Shown here piece by piece: positions 40,754-51,111 of a DNA stretch of 57,165 nucleotides. Position numbers and translations under genes: made by a program. The first letter of the stretch is position 1. Every line of letters starts with the position of its first letter. The notes under the pieces were generated by a model, which saw only the letters and a list, made by a program, of their open reading frames with translations, did no database searches and had not been told where the DNA came from. Source of the DNA: Halorientalis sp. (GTDB taxonomy: Archaea > Halobacteriota > Halobacteria > Halobacteriales > Haloarculaceae); contig NZ_JAQCNH010000107.1 of NCBI RefSeq assembly GCF_028275115.1, positions 1 to 57,165 of the forward strand, written 5' to 3'.

Positions 40754-43516
40754 ATGACAGAACGACGAATTTCGATGGCCCGGCGCTACAACCCCTCACA
40801 GGTCACGGAGTACTGGCAACACGTCTGGGCGGAGAACGGGGTCTACGACTGTCCCGAGTCCCCGGAAAACCCTACATACGTCCTCGGGATGTTCCCGTAC
40901 ACCTCCGGGGCCCTCCACATGGGTCACGTCCGCAACTACGCGATCACCGACGCTTACGCCCGCTACCGACGGATGTGTGGCGACGACGTGCTCCACCCGA
41001 TGGGCTGGGACGCGTTCGGTCTCCCCGCCGAGAACGCCGCCTTCGAGCGCGACACCGACCCCGAATCCTGGACCCGCACCTGTATCGAGCGGATGCGCGA
41101 CGAACTCGAACGGATGGGCTTCGGTTACGACTGGTCGCGGGAGATTACGACCTGTGACCCCGAGTACTACCGCTGGAACCAGTGGCTGTTCACCCAGTTC
41201 TACGACGAGGGACTGGTCGACTACCGGGGCGCAGCGGCCAACTGGTGTCCCGACTGCGAGACGGTGCTGGCCGATGCACAGGTGTACGACCACGAGTTCG
41301 AGGGCGAGGACGGAACAACCGAGACTGCGGAGGTCTGCTGGCGCTGTGAGACGCCGGTCGGTCGCCGGGAGCTTGACCAGTGGTTCCTCTCCATCACCGA
41401 CTACGCCGCCGAACTCCATGCCGGCCTCGACGACCTGGAGGGATGGCCAGAGGGCGTCCGGGACATCCAACGCAACTGGATCGGTCGGCAGGAGGGCGCG
41501 CGAGTCACCTTCGAGGTTGAGGCCGAGACGGCGGACGCCGCCGCCCCCGATAGCGACCCGGTGGACGTGTTCACGACCCGCCTCGACACGCTCTTCGGCG
41601 CGACGTACCTGGCGCTCTCGCCGGGCCACGACCTCGCAGCCGAAATCGCCACGGAGAACCCCGAAGTCGCCGAGTACGTCGACGGGGTCCGGGCGGCCGA
41701 CCCCGGCGAATCCGGCATGACTGGGGTCGACACCGGGCTGACCGCGACCCATCCGCTGACCGGCGAGACGGTCCCCATCTACGTCGCCGCCTACGTCCTC
41801 GACGATGTCGGCACCGGCGCGGTCATGGGCGTTCCCGCCCACAACGAACGCGACCACACCTTCGCCGCCGCACAGGACCTTCCGGTCCGGCAGGTAATCG
41901 AGCCCGTCGGGGACGCGACGGCGGACCTGCCCGACGAGCCCCACACCGAAGACGGGATCCTCACCGCGAGCGGCGAGTACGACGGGCTGTCCAGCGCCGC
42001 CGCCCGCGAGCAGCTACGGGGCCACGACGCCGTCGAGAGCGACGTGACCTACCGGCTCCGGGACTGGCTCATCTCCCGCCAGCGCTACTGGGGGACACCC
42101 ATCCCCACCGTCCACTGTGGGGACTGCGGTCCGGTCCCAGTCCCCGAGGACGAGTTGCCCGTGGAACTACCCGAGTACGTCCAGACGACGGGCAACCCCC
42201 TCGCCGAGAACGACGAGTTCGTCGAGACGACCTGTCCGGAGTGTGGCGGCCCGGCCGAGCGCGAAACCGACACGATGGACACCTTCGTCGACTCCTCGTG
42301 GTACTTCCTGCGCTATCTCTCGCCCGACGTGGAAGGCGCGCCGTTCGACACCGAGGTGGCCGACGAGTGGCTCCCGGTGGACGCGTACGTCGGCGGCGAG
42401 GAACACGCCATCCTCCACCTGCTGTACATCCGGTTTTTTACCCGGGCACTGGCCGACCTCGGCCTGCTCGACACCCGTGAGCCCGTCGAGCAACTGGTCA
42501 ATCAGGGGACCGTCCTAAAAAACGGCAGGAAGATGTCCAAATCGAAGGGCAACGCCATCGCGCCCCACGAGTACGGCGCGGAGACGACCAGGCTATTCGT
42601 CCTGTCTGCGGCCCACCCCCGGCAGGACTTCGAGTGGACAGTCAAGAACGTCAAGACCGCCTACGAGTTCCAGCAGGAGCTGTACGGGATGGTCGCCGAG
42701 TTCACTGAGAGCGTGGCGCGAAGCGCCACGGAACGGTCGAGCGGTGAGGGAACCGAACCGCGAGACGGAGAGATCGACACCCGAACCGAGAGCCAGCCAC
42801 ACGACGCCTACCTCGAACGCGAGATCGACCGGACGATCGCGGCGGTGACGACCGAGTACGACCGCTTCCGGTTCCACCAGGTGGTCGGCGAACTCCGGCG
42901 GTTCGCCAGCCTGCTCCGGCGGTACCGTGACTACGAGTCACCGTACAAGTACGCCTACAGCCGCGCGCTCCGGACGCTCACGGCCCTGGTCGCACCTATC
43001 GCGCCGTACCTGGGCGAGGAACTGTGGCACCTGCTCGGCGAGGCGGGGCTGGTCGCCACCGCCGACTGGCCGACCGCGCTCCACGACGTGGACGCGTTCC
43101 GCATCGAGCGGGAACTCGTCCGGACCACGCTCGACGACGTGCGTGACATCACGGAGGTGGTCGACATCGACGACCCCGAGAAGATCGAGATCGTCGTCGC
43201 CCAGGACTGGAAGTATCGGGCGTACGACATCGCTCGGACCGCCGCCGACGACACGGCCGTCGTCGGGCAGGTCATGGACGACGAACGGGTTCGTAACCAC
43301 GGTGAGGCCGCCGTCGACTTCGCCGCGTCGCTGGGCGACCGGCGCGCGGAGCTCGAACCGACGATGGCTCCGGACCGCGAGCGCGAAGTTCTGACGCAGG
43401 CGGCCTGGCTCTTCGAAGACGAGTTCGGGGCTGTGGCCACGGTCCGTCAGGCCGAAGACGAGGACGACCTCGCGGCCAAGGCCGAACCCAACCGGCCGGC
43501 GATCCACATTCACTGA
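40754..43516 (+). CDS. leuS: Leucyl-tRNA synthetase
   Basis: 920 aa (ATG 40754; an ATG at 40775, MARRYNPSQ, is perhaps the true start). Class I motifs: [11 protein letters not shown] (HIGH-type) at about 54-64 and [10 protein letters not shown] (KMSKS) later. The editing domain (CP1) lies between, with [23 protein letters not shown]. The C-terminus carries an anticodon-binding domain and a last domain ending [11 protein letters not shown]. About 25-30 residues rich in Ser, Arg, Glu and Thr interrupt the region before the anticodon-binding helices; their DNA has a perfect 8-bp hairpin (42712-42730). Essential for translation. Confidence 0.96.
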   Translation: MTERRISMARRYNPSQVTEYWQHVWAENGVYDCPESPENPTYVLGMFPYTSGALHMGHVRNYAITDAYARYRRMCGDDVLHPMGWDAFGLPAENAAFERDTDPESWTRTCIERMRDELERMGFGYDWSREITTCDPEYYRWNQWLFTQFYDEGLVDYRGAAANWCPDCETVLADAQVYDHEFEGEDGTTETAEVCWRCETPVGRRELDQWFLSITDYAAELHAGLDDLEGWPEGVRDIQRNWIGRQEGARVTFEVEAETADAAAPDSDPVDVFTTRLDTLFGATYLALSPGHDLAAEIATENPEVAEYVDGVRAADPGESGMTGVDTGLTATHPLTGETVPIYVAAYVLDDVGTGAVMGVPAHNERDHTFAAAQDLPVRQVIEPVGDATADLPDEPHTEDGILTASGEYDGLSSAAAREQLRGHDAVESDVTYRLRDWLISRQRYWGTPIPTVHCGDCGPVPVPEDELPVELPEYVQTTGNPLAENDEFVETTCPECGGPAERETDTMDTFVDSSWYFLRYLSPDVEGAPFDTEVADEWLPVDAYVGGEEHAILHLLYIRFFTRALADLGLLDTREPVEQLVNQGTVLKNGRKMSKSKGNAIAPHEYGAETTRLFVLSAAHPRQDFEWTVKNVKTAYEFQQELYGMVAEFTESVARSATERSSGEGTEPRDGEIDTRTESQPHDAYLEREIDRTIAAVTTEYDRFRFHQVVGELRRFASLLRRYRDYESPYKYAYSRALRTLTALVAPIAPYLGEELWHLLGEAGLVATADWPTALHDVDAFRIERELVRTTLDDVRDITEVVDIDDPEKIEIVVAQDWKYRAYDIARTAADDTAVVGQVMDDERVRNHGEAAVDFAASLGDRRAELEPTMAPDREREVLTQAAWLFEDEFGAVATVRQAEDEDDLAAKAEPNRPAIHIH
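42712..42730. repeat. Perfect hairpin inside leuS
   Basis: CGTGGCGC-GAA-GCGCCACG, 8-bp stem with a 3-base loop, within the segment that codes for the polar insertion of LeuS. Same architecture as the paired hairpins at 7115-7159 and 56852-56900 but a different sequence. Confidence 0.6.
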
Positions 43517-43605
43517 GCCGACCCACCGGCTCCGCCGTGGGTCGCGACCAGCAGTCGGCCACCACCGATACGTATTCGCCAGCACTTTTCGATCGACCGG
43601 GTCGG

Positions 43606-44363
43606 GTGGCAGTCTCGGTTCCCGGAACGGTCCGAGGCACGGGGACGCGGGCGAATCCGGTCTTCGCGGCCGGTGCGGTTCTCGTCCCGGTCGCGCTTCT
43701 GGTGTACGCGGTGACACTCGGGACGATCTAGCAACACACCGACGTCCACGTGATGACGGTGGTACTGTGGACGGGCATCGACCCGTTCATGACCGCCGTA
43801 CTGGGCCCGGTGTCCGGCGGGCTGTCGGTCGAGGAACGGGCGAACGTCTTCCAGCGGTTCACGCCGAAGATGACGTTCCTGATGCCGTTGCTGGCCCTGG
43901 TGACCATCGCCGGCGACATCACGCTGGCGCTCCGCGTCGGCTGGGCGTTCCCGCACGCACACGCCCAGTTGGCGCTGTTGACGGCCGTGACCCTGCTGCC
44001 CGCGCTCGCGCTTGTCGGCTGGCCGTTCGACGCTCTCACCGACCGGCGGTGACTAACCACCTTCGCAGTCGCGCTCGTTGGCAGTAGCGTGTCTCTCACC
44101 GTAACCCTGCCGGAGTTCGGGACGACGAGTCCGGTCTGGTCTTCGCCGCCACGCTGGGAATCGTCGCCGTCCTCAGCGTGCTCGGCTTCGGCGTGTTGCT
44201 GCCCGGCGAGGTCACGATGTCGCTCGAAATGCGCCCGCCCGCCCCGCACACGGAACTCATCAGTGAGACCGGGACGGGCAACGGCGAATTGAGCGCGACT
44301 CAGGGCGGCTTCCAGCTCGTCATCGTCGCCGTGATGGTCTGGCTGCGCTGGGGCGGATTCTAA
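43606..44363 (+). pseudogene. Multi-helix membrane protein gene, broken several times
   Basis: A GTG at 43606 could start it. Hydrophobic pieces in order: NPVFAAGAVLVPVALLVYAV, in-frame TAG at 43729-43731, then MTVVLWTGIDPFMTAVLGPV, MTFLMPLLALVTIAGDITLAL and LALLTAVTLLPALALVGWPF, in-frame TGA at 44050-44052, then FAVALVGSS and, after a frameshift near 44130, VFAATLGIVAVLSVLGFGVLLPGEV and LVIVAVMVWLRWGGF. Joined, these give a roughly 250-residue protein with six or seven helices. The two stops and a shift make true decay almost certain. It lies between leuS and the penicillin-acylase gene; no family name is certain. Confidence 0.75.
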
Positions 44364-44395
44364 GGTTTTAGTACTCTCGCGCTCTGTGACGGGTC

Positions 44396-46870
44396 ATGAA
44401 TCGCGAACGAACCCGTCGCGCCGTGCTGGGAACGCTACTCGCTGGCGGCGTCGCCGGGGCCGTCGGGACGCCGGTCCGAGAGTTCCTCGACCGGTTCGCG
44501 CCGTTCAGTGGCGACCTCTGGGACACCGCGGCCGACGACCTCCCGGAGACGGTCGCGAGTCCCTACGGCGCGGCGACCCTGCGCTACGACGACCGGGGTG
44601 TGCCCCACGTGTCGGCCGACGACGAGCGGGCGCTTTACTTCGCGGTCGGCTACGTACAGGGGGCCGACCGTCTCTTTCAGATGGACCTCCAGCGCCGGCA
44701 GATGCGCGGCGAACTCTCGGCGGCCGTCGGTACAGCCACCCTCGATTCCGACCGGTTCCACGTCGCCATGGACTTCGCCGGTGCCGCCGAGGCGACGTGG
44801 GCGCGACTCGACGGCAGCGAGACCGGCGACCTCGTCGAGGCCTACACCGCCGGCGTCAACCGCCACGTCGAGAGCGACCGCCCGCTCCCAGCGGAGTACG
44901 ACCTGCTCGGCCTCGAACCCGAACCCTGGCGACCGGCCGACGCCATGCTCGCCGAGAAACAGATCGGCTGGACGCTCACTGGCCGCTTTCGGACCCTGCG
45001 CCGGAACACGGTCCGGGCCGCCCTCGGTGACGACGTGGCGGCCACGCTCTACCCAGAGCGACTCGACCACGACGCCGGTGTTTTGGGCCACGACCGGGTC
45101 GGTGACGGGGCGTCCGGCCCCGCCGACGGCCCCGGTGTGTCGGCCGGCGACGATGCCAGCACCGCCGGACATCCTTCGGGAGCCGCCACACAGTCGAAAC
45201 CGACCCACCCGGCGCTCACGAACTGGCTTGCCACTTTCGAGTCGCCACGCGGGATTGGGTCGAACTCGTGGGTGGTGTCCGGCGACCACACTGCCTCGGG
45301 GTCGCCCGTCGTCGCCAACGACCCGCACCTGTCGCTGATGGCTCCGCCGACGTGGTACGAGATGGCGCTCTCCGGGCCGGAGACGACTGCCCGGGGCGTC
45401 ACGTTCCCGGGCGTGCCGTTCGTCGTCATCGGTGAGAACGACGCGGGTGCCTGGGGCTTCACCAACACCGGCACCGACGTGATCGACTTCTACGAGTACG
45501 AGACCAGGGACGGCGAGTACCGTTACGACGGGGCCTGGCGTGCGTTCGACACCGAACACCGGACCGTCGCTGTCGCCGACGGCGACGACGAGACGGTGAC
45601 GGTTCGGAAGACGGTCCACGGCCCGATGCTCGGCGTCGAGAGCGACGGCGACGCGTTTCGGTCCGAAGTCGCCGTTGCGTGGACCGGCTTCGGTAGTACC
45701 CGAACCACGGAGGGTATCGCCGAACTCAACCGAAGCGGCGGGCTGGACGAGGCGCTGGCCGCGGTCCGGAAGTTCGACCTGCCGACACAGAACTTCGTTT
45801 ACGCCGACCGCGAGGGCAACACACACTACCGCGTCGTCGGGAAGATTCCAATCCGACGCACTGACGGCCAGCCCGTCAGCGGTGACCGCGTGTTCGACGG
45901 CTCCGCCGGCGAGGGCGAGTGGGCCGGCTACACGCCTTACGACGACACCGACTGGGAGGGCGAGGGGTTCATTCCCTTCGAGGAGATGCCCCACGCCGAC
46001 CAACCGGGCTACCTCGGTACTGCCAACCAGCGCGTTCTCGACCGCTCGGAGCCGTACCCGTACTACTTCGAGCGTCCATACGCTGCGCCGTTCCGGGGAC
46101 TACGCCTGTGGGACCGCCTCGACAGCCGCGTGGCCGGCGACGACCCGGTCGACCCGGCGTTCCTGCGCGACGTGCAACTCGACGCACACGACGGACGGGC
46201 CGCACAGTTCGTCCCGGCGATGCTCGACGCCCGCAGTGCGGTTACGGACGGCGATACCCGGTCGCTCCTCGACGACCTGTCTGGCTGGGACTACCGGATG
46301 GTTCGCGATTCGCGTGCGGCGCTCGTCTTCGAGCGATTTCTGGACCACTACGCCGACGTGGTGTTCGAGCCGCGGCTGCAGACGGGCCTCGGCGACCGAC
46401 GGGACGTTTCGGAGTACTACGGCGACGACTGGACGCTCGTCCGACTCGACCCAGACTCCGACTGGTTCCCGGACGGTCGGGACGCGGCCATCGCCGAGGC
46501 GCTCTCCCGAACGGCCACGGAACTCGACGAGGAGGGCTGGGAGACCTACGGCGACTACAACGTCACCGCCATCGACCACCCGTTCGACCGGCCGTGGCTG
46601 AACTATCCACGGTACGCCACCGACGGCTCCGGGGCGACGCTGAACAACTTCCGGCGACAGTCCGGGGCGGGCAGCAGTTGGCGGATGGTCTGCCCGATGG
46701 ACAAGTCGGCCCACACCTCTCGCGGGGCCTTTCCCGGCGGCAACGACGGGTCGGTGTTTTCCGACCACTACGCCGACCAGCTACGAACCTGGGCCGACGG
46801 GGAGTACAAGCCCATCCCGCTGTCGCCAGCCGGCGACGTCGCCGTACGGTTCGAGGCGGATGACGGATGA
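44396..46870 (+). CDS. Penicillin acylase family protein (Ntn hydrolase)
   Basis: Hydrolyses or transfers acyl groups on amides; exported. 824 aa from ATG 44396. The N-terminus RERTRRAVLGTLLAGGVAGAVG has the twin-arginine region and hydrophobic core of a Tat signal. The precursor has an alpha part (RYDDRGVPHVSADDERALYFAVGYVQGADRLFQMDLQRRQMRGELS), a spacer, then the beta chain whose expected N-terminal nucleophile Ser lies in GIGSNSWVVSGDHTASG. VVANDPHLSL and TNTGTDVIDF are also typical. It could cleave N-acyl amino acids, antibiotics or acyl-homoserine lactones. A leaderless promoter (GTTTTAG) lies 25 bases upstream. Confidence 0.9.
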   Translation: MNRERTRRAVLGTLLAGGVAGAVGTPVREFLDRFAPFSGDLWDTAADDLPETVASPYGAATLRYDDRGVPHVSADDERALYFAVGYVQGADRLFQMDLQRRQMRGELSAAVGTATLDSDRFHVAMDFAGAAEATWARLDGSETGDLVEAYTAGVNRHVESDRPLPAEYDLLGLEPEPWRPADAMLAEKQIGWTLTGRFRTLRRNTVRAALGDDVAATLYPERLDHDAGVLGHDRVGDGASGPADGPGVSAGDDASTAGHPSGAATQSKPTHPALTNWLATFESPRGIGSNSWVVSGDHTASGSPVVANDPHLSLMAPPTWYEMALSGPETTARGVTFPGVPFVVIGENDAGAWGFTNTGTDVIDFYEYETRDGEYRYDGAWRAFDTEHRTVAVADGDDETVTVRKTVHGPMLGVESDGDAFRSEVAVAWTGFGSTRTTEGIAELNRSGGLDEALAAVRKFDLPTQNFVYADREGNTHYRVVGKIPIRRTDGQPVSGDRVFDGSAGEGEWAGYTPYDDTDWEGEGFIPFEEMPHADQPGYLGTANQRVLDRSEPYPYYFERPYAAPFRGLRLWDRLDSRVAGDDPVDPAFLRDVQLDAHDGRAAQFVPAMLDARSAVTDGDTRSLLDDLSGWDYRMVRDSRAALVFERFLDHYADVVFEPRLQTGLGDRRDVSEYYGDDWTLVRLDPDSDWFPDGRDAAIAEALSRTATELDEEGWETYGDYNVTAIDHPFDRPWLNYPRYATDGSGATLNNFRRQSGAGSSWRMVCPMDKSAHTSRGAFPGGNDGSVFSDHYADQLRTWADGEYKPIPLSPAGDVAVRFEADDG

Positions 46871-47226
46871 CCGGTGCGTCGTCACCGGCCGCCGTCGGCG
46901 CGTACCTCGACGCGCTCCGGACTGCCCCACGCCGCCGCCGACTCGCGACCGCCGGGGCCATCGTGGCCGGCCTGACGGTCGTCCTGTTTCACTGGCTCGG
47001 GTTCGTCCTCGGCGGGGCACTGGTCGCGCTCGCTCAGCCGTCCCTGCGTCGCGGGCTGGCCGCCGGCCTCGCCTTCGGCGTCCTCGCCTGGCTGGCCTTT
47101 ACCCTCTGGCTCGCGCTGATGGGCGACCTCGCGCTCTACGTCGGGATGGGCCAGGTTCTGGCGGTTAGCACCGTACTCCCACTCGCCGGGAGCCTCCTCG
47201 GCGCGCTGGCCCGGGGCGTCCGCTAG
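46867..47226 (+). CDS. Small membrane protein coupled to the penicillin acylase gene
   Basis: 119 aa starting at an ATG that overlaps the acylase stop (ATGA). Three hydrophobic segments: ATAGAIVAGLTVVLFHWLGFVLGGALVALA, GLAAGLAFGVLAWLAFTLWLAL and VLAVSTVLPLAGSLLGAL. Unknown function; coupling to the acylase suggests a joint role or mere cotranscription. Confidence 0.7.
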   Translation: MTGASSPAAVGAYLDALRTAPRRRRLATAGAIVAGLTVVLFHWLGFVLGGALVALAQPSLRRGLAAGLAFGVLAWLAFTLWLALMGDLALYVGMGQVLAVSTVLPLAGSLLGALARGVR

Positions 47227-47420
47227 CTGTTACGGACGACGCACAGACACCGGGGCCCGGCGACGCGGCGGTCGCGATGGTGTCGACCCGTCGCCCACAC
47301 CGGACCAGAATCTCAGCCGACAGAGCGGGAAGGCGGGAGCGCGCCGCCCGGTTCGTCTCACGGACCGCTACGATGCGACTATTTTTATTCGCGGCTCCGC
47401 TACCCCGGACAGGTTGTGCG

Positions 47421-48110
47421 ATGTCGGACGTCCGCTTCCGTCGGGCCGGGCCGGAGGACGCAGCGGAGATTCTCTCGATCAAGCGGGCCGCGATCGAGGA
47501 TCTCGAACACTGGCAGTACAGTCCAGAACAGGTCGACGCCTGGAAACCGGAGGACAGCTATCTCGACACGTTCGAGGAGGCCATCGACGACGACCGGTTC
47601 GTCGTCCACGTGGGGGTACGCGATGGCCGGATCGTCGGGTACGGTGCGCTGAACGTCCCCGACGAGCGTATCGACGCCGTCTACGTTCACCCTGCCCACC
47701 ACGGACACGGGGTCGCGACCGCGATAGTCAGTCAACTCGAACTCTCCGCACAGTTCCAGGACATCGAGCAACTCGACGTCGTCGCGGCCCGCAACGCCGT
47801 CCCGTTCTACGAGTCGGTCGGCTACTGGCAACTCGACGACGAGGTAACCACTATCGAAGACGTCGACGTGGTGTTCGTCCGGATGCGGAAGCGCCTCGCC
47901 GACGACGCGGAGTCGTTCGACGCCGACGAGGCGCCCGACCACACCGAGACTGAGGAGGGTACGAGCGATACCCCCGCCGAGGGTCCGTCCGTCCCCGAGT
48001 TTCCTGACCGGGAGGCACCCGACTGGTTCCGGCTAGAGGAGTGGCTCGACGCCGGCGACGCCGACGACGTGGACGAACTGTTCGACTCTCCCGAGGATTC
48101 GGACGGCTGA
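47421..48110 (+). CDS. GNAT-family N-acetyltransferase with acidic C-terminal tail
   Basis: 229 aa from ATG 47421 (MSDVRFRRAGPEDAAEILSIKR). The acetyl-CoA-binding motif A is VYVHPAHHGHGVATAIVSQLEL (about 88-109), and motif B NAVPFYESVGYWQLDD follows. Residues 165-229 are very acidic (Asp, Glu, Ser) and end LEEWLDAGDADDVDELFDSPED. The N-terminal two thirds match GNAT enzymes; target unknown. TTTTTATT at 47382-47389 is a likely TATA box. Confidence 0.9.
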   Translation: MSDVRFRRAGPEDAAEILSIKRAAIEDLEHWQYSPEQVDAWKPEDSYLDTFEEAIDDDRFVVHVGVRDGRIVGYGALNVPDERIDAVYVHPAHHGHGVATAIVSQLELSAQFQDIEQLDVVAARNAVPFYESVGYWQLDDEVTTIEDVDVVFVRMRKRLADDAESFDADEAPDHTETEEGTSDTPAEGPSVPEFPDREAPDWFRLEEWLDAGDADDVDELFDSPEDSDG

Positions 48111-48227
48111 CCCGTTGCTTCAACTGGAACCGATATCGACCCGATACCACTCGCGGTAACTGTTCGTGCAGTCGAAACGAGGGGGTGCTGTCCGGCCGAG
48201 AATGGGTCCGACAGTGGACAGGTGCCG

Positions 48228-48977
48228 TCACCGCTCGGCGGCCGGTGCGAACACGTCGTCGTGGAGGCGGTCGGCGACCGTGTCGGTGAGCGTCTGGAGG
48301 TTGATGGCGTCCTCCCGGTTGTACGAGATCAGTGTCTCGAGTGCTCCGTCGCGGCCCCGCTGGTGTTCTCGCCAGAGGCGTACGGCGTCCTCGCCGGAGA
48401 TGTCCGGGCGGTCGCGTTCCACCCCGATTTCCCGCTCGATTCGCTTGAGTCCGCCCGTGAGCCCGAGCTGTCTGCACGGGTACATCAGGTCGAGATGGGG
48501 CTGGTCGAGCGAGAGGTCGAAGGAGGTTTCCAGGAAGGGAACGTCGAAGCGTTTCCCGTTGAACGTCACGAGCATGGCGGCGTCGGCAAACTGGGCTCGC
48601 AGTGTATCGACGGTGAGGTCGTCACCCTGGACCAGCGTGGTCGTCTCGCCCCCCTGATGGAAACTCACGGTCGTCACCTCGTCGCGGTGCTGTGAGAGGC
48701 CAGTCGTCTCGATATCGAAAAAACACGCCTCGGACCGGAAGTTCCCGTAGAGACGCCACTGCTCCCCGCTGGGGAACTGCTCGCCGAAGTAGCGGGCGTC
48801 ACCGTCGGCTAGCCGGTCGCGCGCGGTGTCGATGAACGACTGGATGCGGTCGGCAGTCGTCGAGCCGACCACCGAACCGCCGAACTCGTCCCAGTGGGTG
48901 ACGCCGGCTTCCCAGAGCTTGCGTTCGGTCTTCTCGCCCACGCCCCGGACCGGGATGAAACTGTTCTCGATTCGCAC
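48228..48977 (-). CDS. RNase H-like 3'-5' exonuclease-type protein (YprB/ribonuclease_H_2)
   Basis: 249 aa from GTG 48977 (VRIENSFIPVRGVGEKTERKL). The first 50 residues hold a helix-hairpin-helix (VRGVGEKTERKLWEAGV), then an RNase H-like fold: FFDIETTGLSQHRDEVTTVSFH (DxE), VTFNGKRFDVPFLETSF (NGKxFD), HLDLMYPC, and YNREDAINLQTL (last Asp). The DEDD-type arrangement of metal ligands fits a nucleic-acid exonuclease. GVG plus a nuclease fold is common in haloarchaea. Confidence 0.85.
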   Translation of the reverse strand: MRIENSFIPVRGVGEKTERKLWEAGVTHWDEFGGSVVGSTTADRIQSFIDTARDRLADGDARYFGEQFPSGEQWRLYGNFRSEACFFDIETTGLSQHRDEVTTVSFHQGGETTTLVQGDDLTVDTLRAQFADAAMLVTFNGKRFDVPFLETSFDLSLDQPHLDLMYPCRQLGLTGGLKRIEREIGVERDRPDISGEDAVRLWREHQRGRDGALETLISYNREDAINLQTLTDTVADRLHDDVFAPAAER

Positions 48978-49064
48978 ACCGACAGGCCGGTGCCGGGCAG
49001 ACAAAACCCTGTCGCCTGCCGAGTCCCGGGACGATTTATACCGCTCCCGAACGAACACGAACAC

Positions 49065-49445
49065 ATGACGACGTTCCTCGTCGCCACCGCGTCGGTCCAC
49101 ACGACCGCGGCTGCCTGTGACTACCTCGTCGACCGCGCCACCGCCGACGACACCGTCATCGCCGTGAGCGTCACCGAACCCGACGGCGACCCCCGCGATG
49201 CGGGGGATGCGACCAACGTCGCCCGCACGCGACTCGTCGACCCGACGGTGGAGACGGTCACCGAGAACGGCCGGCCGAGCGACGTGATTCAGTCCCTGGC
49301 CGACGAGCACGGCGCAGACGAGGTTCTAATCGGCTCCCGGCGGGGCAACCCCGGCGCCACGCCCGGACTGGGCGGGACCGCCGCCGACCTCCTGGTGAGC
49401 CTCGACGTACCCGTCGTCGTCGTGCCGCTGCCGGAGCTAAACTGA
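49065..49445 (+). CDS. UspA-family universal stress protein
   Basis: 126 aa (MTTFLVATASVHTTAAACDYL). The UspA fold ends with IQSLADEHGADEVLIGSRRGNPGATPGLGGTAADLLVSLDVPVVVVPLP, in which G-x2-G-x9-GS-like elements of the ATP-binding subtype appear in altered form. A TATA (TTTATA, 49035-49040) is 25 bases from the ATG: a leaderless gene, divergent from the exonuclease. Confidence 0.88.
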   Translation: MTTFLVATASVHTTAAACDYLVDRATADDTVIAVSVTEPDGDPRDAGDATNVARTRLVDPTVETVTENGRPSDVIQSLADEHGADEVLIGSRRGNPGATPGLGGTAADLLVSLDVPVVVVPLPELN

Positions 49446-49491
49446 TGCCGAGACCCTCGTTCTTTTCACCGAGGACGGCACAGGAAGCCCT

Positions 49492-51060
49492 ATGTCCGGC
49501 TCCGAGCTGGCTGCACGGGTCAGGGAGGCACTTGCTGTCGACGCCGAGGCGTTCCAGACCCGCGCCGAGGCTGAGGCCGAGGAACTGATCGACGAGGTGT
49601 ACGACGGTACGTTCGACAACTCTCAGGCCATCGTCGGGCTAGAACAGGAGCTGTACGCGGTCGACGACCGGACCGACGCCCTGATGCGGGTTCCCCGGCA
49701 GTTGCTCGACCGCATCGGGTTCGAGAAGGAACTCGGCCTCCACAATGCCGAAATCCAGACGTCGCCCGTCCCGCTCTCCCGGTACGGGCTGGAAGAACAG
49801 GAAGCAGAACTCCAGGCCCACGTCGACGCCGCCCAGAAAGCGGTCGGCCGCGAGAACATCCAGCTCGTCTCCGACGGTATGTGGACCGTCCCGCCCAACG
49901 GCGAGACGGCCACGAGTTACCTCTGTGACAGCATCGAGGCCGACGGCACCCCCGCGGGCGGTGACTCGGCGGACGACCAGCGGGAGCCGTTCGGTGCGCG
50001 AATCGCGACCAACATGTCCGACGCAGTGCGGTATCACACGATGGCCAACACCGACTACCCATCCGGTCTGCAGGTCGACGCCCCCCACGTCCATCTTGAG
50101 GCCGACACGGTGATGCCAGAGAGCCTCATCACCTCGATTCAGCCCCACTACCAGGTCCCCCACGCCATCGACCTGCCCGAACATTTCACCTACGCCCTGC
50201 GGGTGGCCGGCCCGCTCGCCGCCCTCGGTGCCAACTCACCCTTCTTCCCACCAGGGATGTACGACGACGTGTCCGCCAGCCGAATTCTGGCCGACGCCTG
50301 GATGGAACACCGCATCACCGTCTTCGAGGACGTGCTGAACCCACCCACCGGCGAGGGCGACCCCAAAGTCTGTTTCCCACCGGACTTCGACACCGTCGAG
50401 GACGCTATCCGCGACATCGCCGAAGACCGCACCATCGTCCCGATGAATATTCCCGAAGGACAGCGCTTCGACGACCGCTTTCGTCACCTGCGACACAAAC
50501 ACGGCTCCTACTGGCGGTGGGTCCGTCCGGTGTTCGACGGTGGGTCCCGCACCGCCGCCAACGCCCGCATCGAGTTCCGCCCGCTCTCTGGCCAGCCCAC
50601 CATTCGGGACGCCGTCGGCTTTCAGGCGCTGTTCGCCGGCCTCATGGAGAGCCTGCCGCGACGGGAACACCCCGTTCGGAACCTCGACTGGCAGACGGCG
50701 AAGGCCAACTTCTACGCCGCAGTCTGTGACGGCCTCCAGGCGGAGTTCACCTGGCTCACCGCCGACGCCACCGAGACGAGCACCGTCGACGATATTTACA
50801 GCGAGGTCTTCGAGTACGCCCGTGACGGCCTCGAACTGCGAGGGCTCTCGACCGAGGCGGCTCGCCGGTACATCCGCCCGCTCCGCGAACGCGTCGACCG
50901 CCGCACGACCCCCGCGCGCTGGAAACACGGCCTCGTCGAACGCCAGGTCGAACGGGGTGTCCCGCTCACGGAGGCCATCTGGGGGATGCAGGCCCGCTAC
51001 GTCGAGAACCAGACCGAGACGCTGGTCGAGGGTACCTTCGCCGACTGGCTGAACAGCTAA
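49492..51060 (+). CDS. GCS2-like (glutamate-cysteine ligase family) protein
   Basis: 522 aa (MSGSELAARVREALAVDAEAF). The ligase fold signature VGLEQELYAVDDRTDAL near residue 49 (GxExE) is followed by VHLE, and ANARIEFRPLSGQPTIRDAVGFQALFAGLMES, a typical GCS2 segment. Catalysis would be ATP-dependent formation of a gamma-glutamyl bond. Haloarchaea use gamma-glutamylcysteine, whose known ligase GshA is shorter (about 360 aa); this is a longer relative and its true amine substrate is unknown. No thiol-related gene is adjacent. Its stop is 24 bases before the small ORF at 51085. Confidence 0.75.
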   Translation: MSGSELAARVREALAVDAEAFQTRAEAEAEELIDEVYDGTFDNSQAIVGLEQELYAVDDRTDALMRVPRQLLDRIGFEKELGLHNAEIQTSPVPLSRYGLEEQEAELQAHVDAAQKAVGRENIQLVSDGMWTVPPNGETATSYLCDSIEADGTPAGGDSADDQREPFGARIATNMSDAVRYHTMANTDYPSGLQVDAPHVHLEADTVMPESLITSIQPHYQVPHAIDLPEHFTYALRVAGPLAALGANSPFFPPGMYDDVSASRILADAWMEHRITVFEDVLNPPTGEGDPKVCFPPDFDTVEDAIRDIAEDRTIVPMNIPEGQRFDDRFRHLRHKHGSYWRWVRPVFDGGSRTAANARIEFRPLSGQPTIRDAVGFQALFAGLMESLPRREHPVRNLDWQTAKANFYAAVCDGLQAEFTWLTADATETSTVDDIYSEVFEYARDGLELRGLSTEAARRYIRPLRERVDRRTTPARWKHGLVERQVERGVPLTEAIWGMQARYVENQTETLVEGTFADWLNS

Positions 51061-51111
51061 CTGCCGCCCGAGAAGCAAACACACATGCGGCGGCCTGCCG
51101 TACAGCCGACG

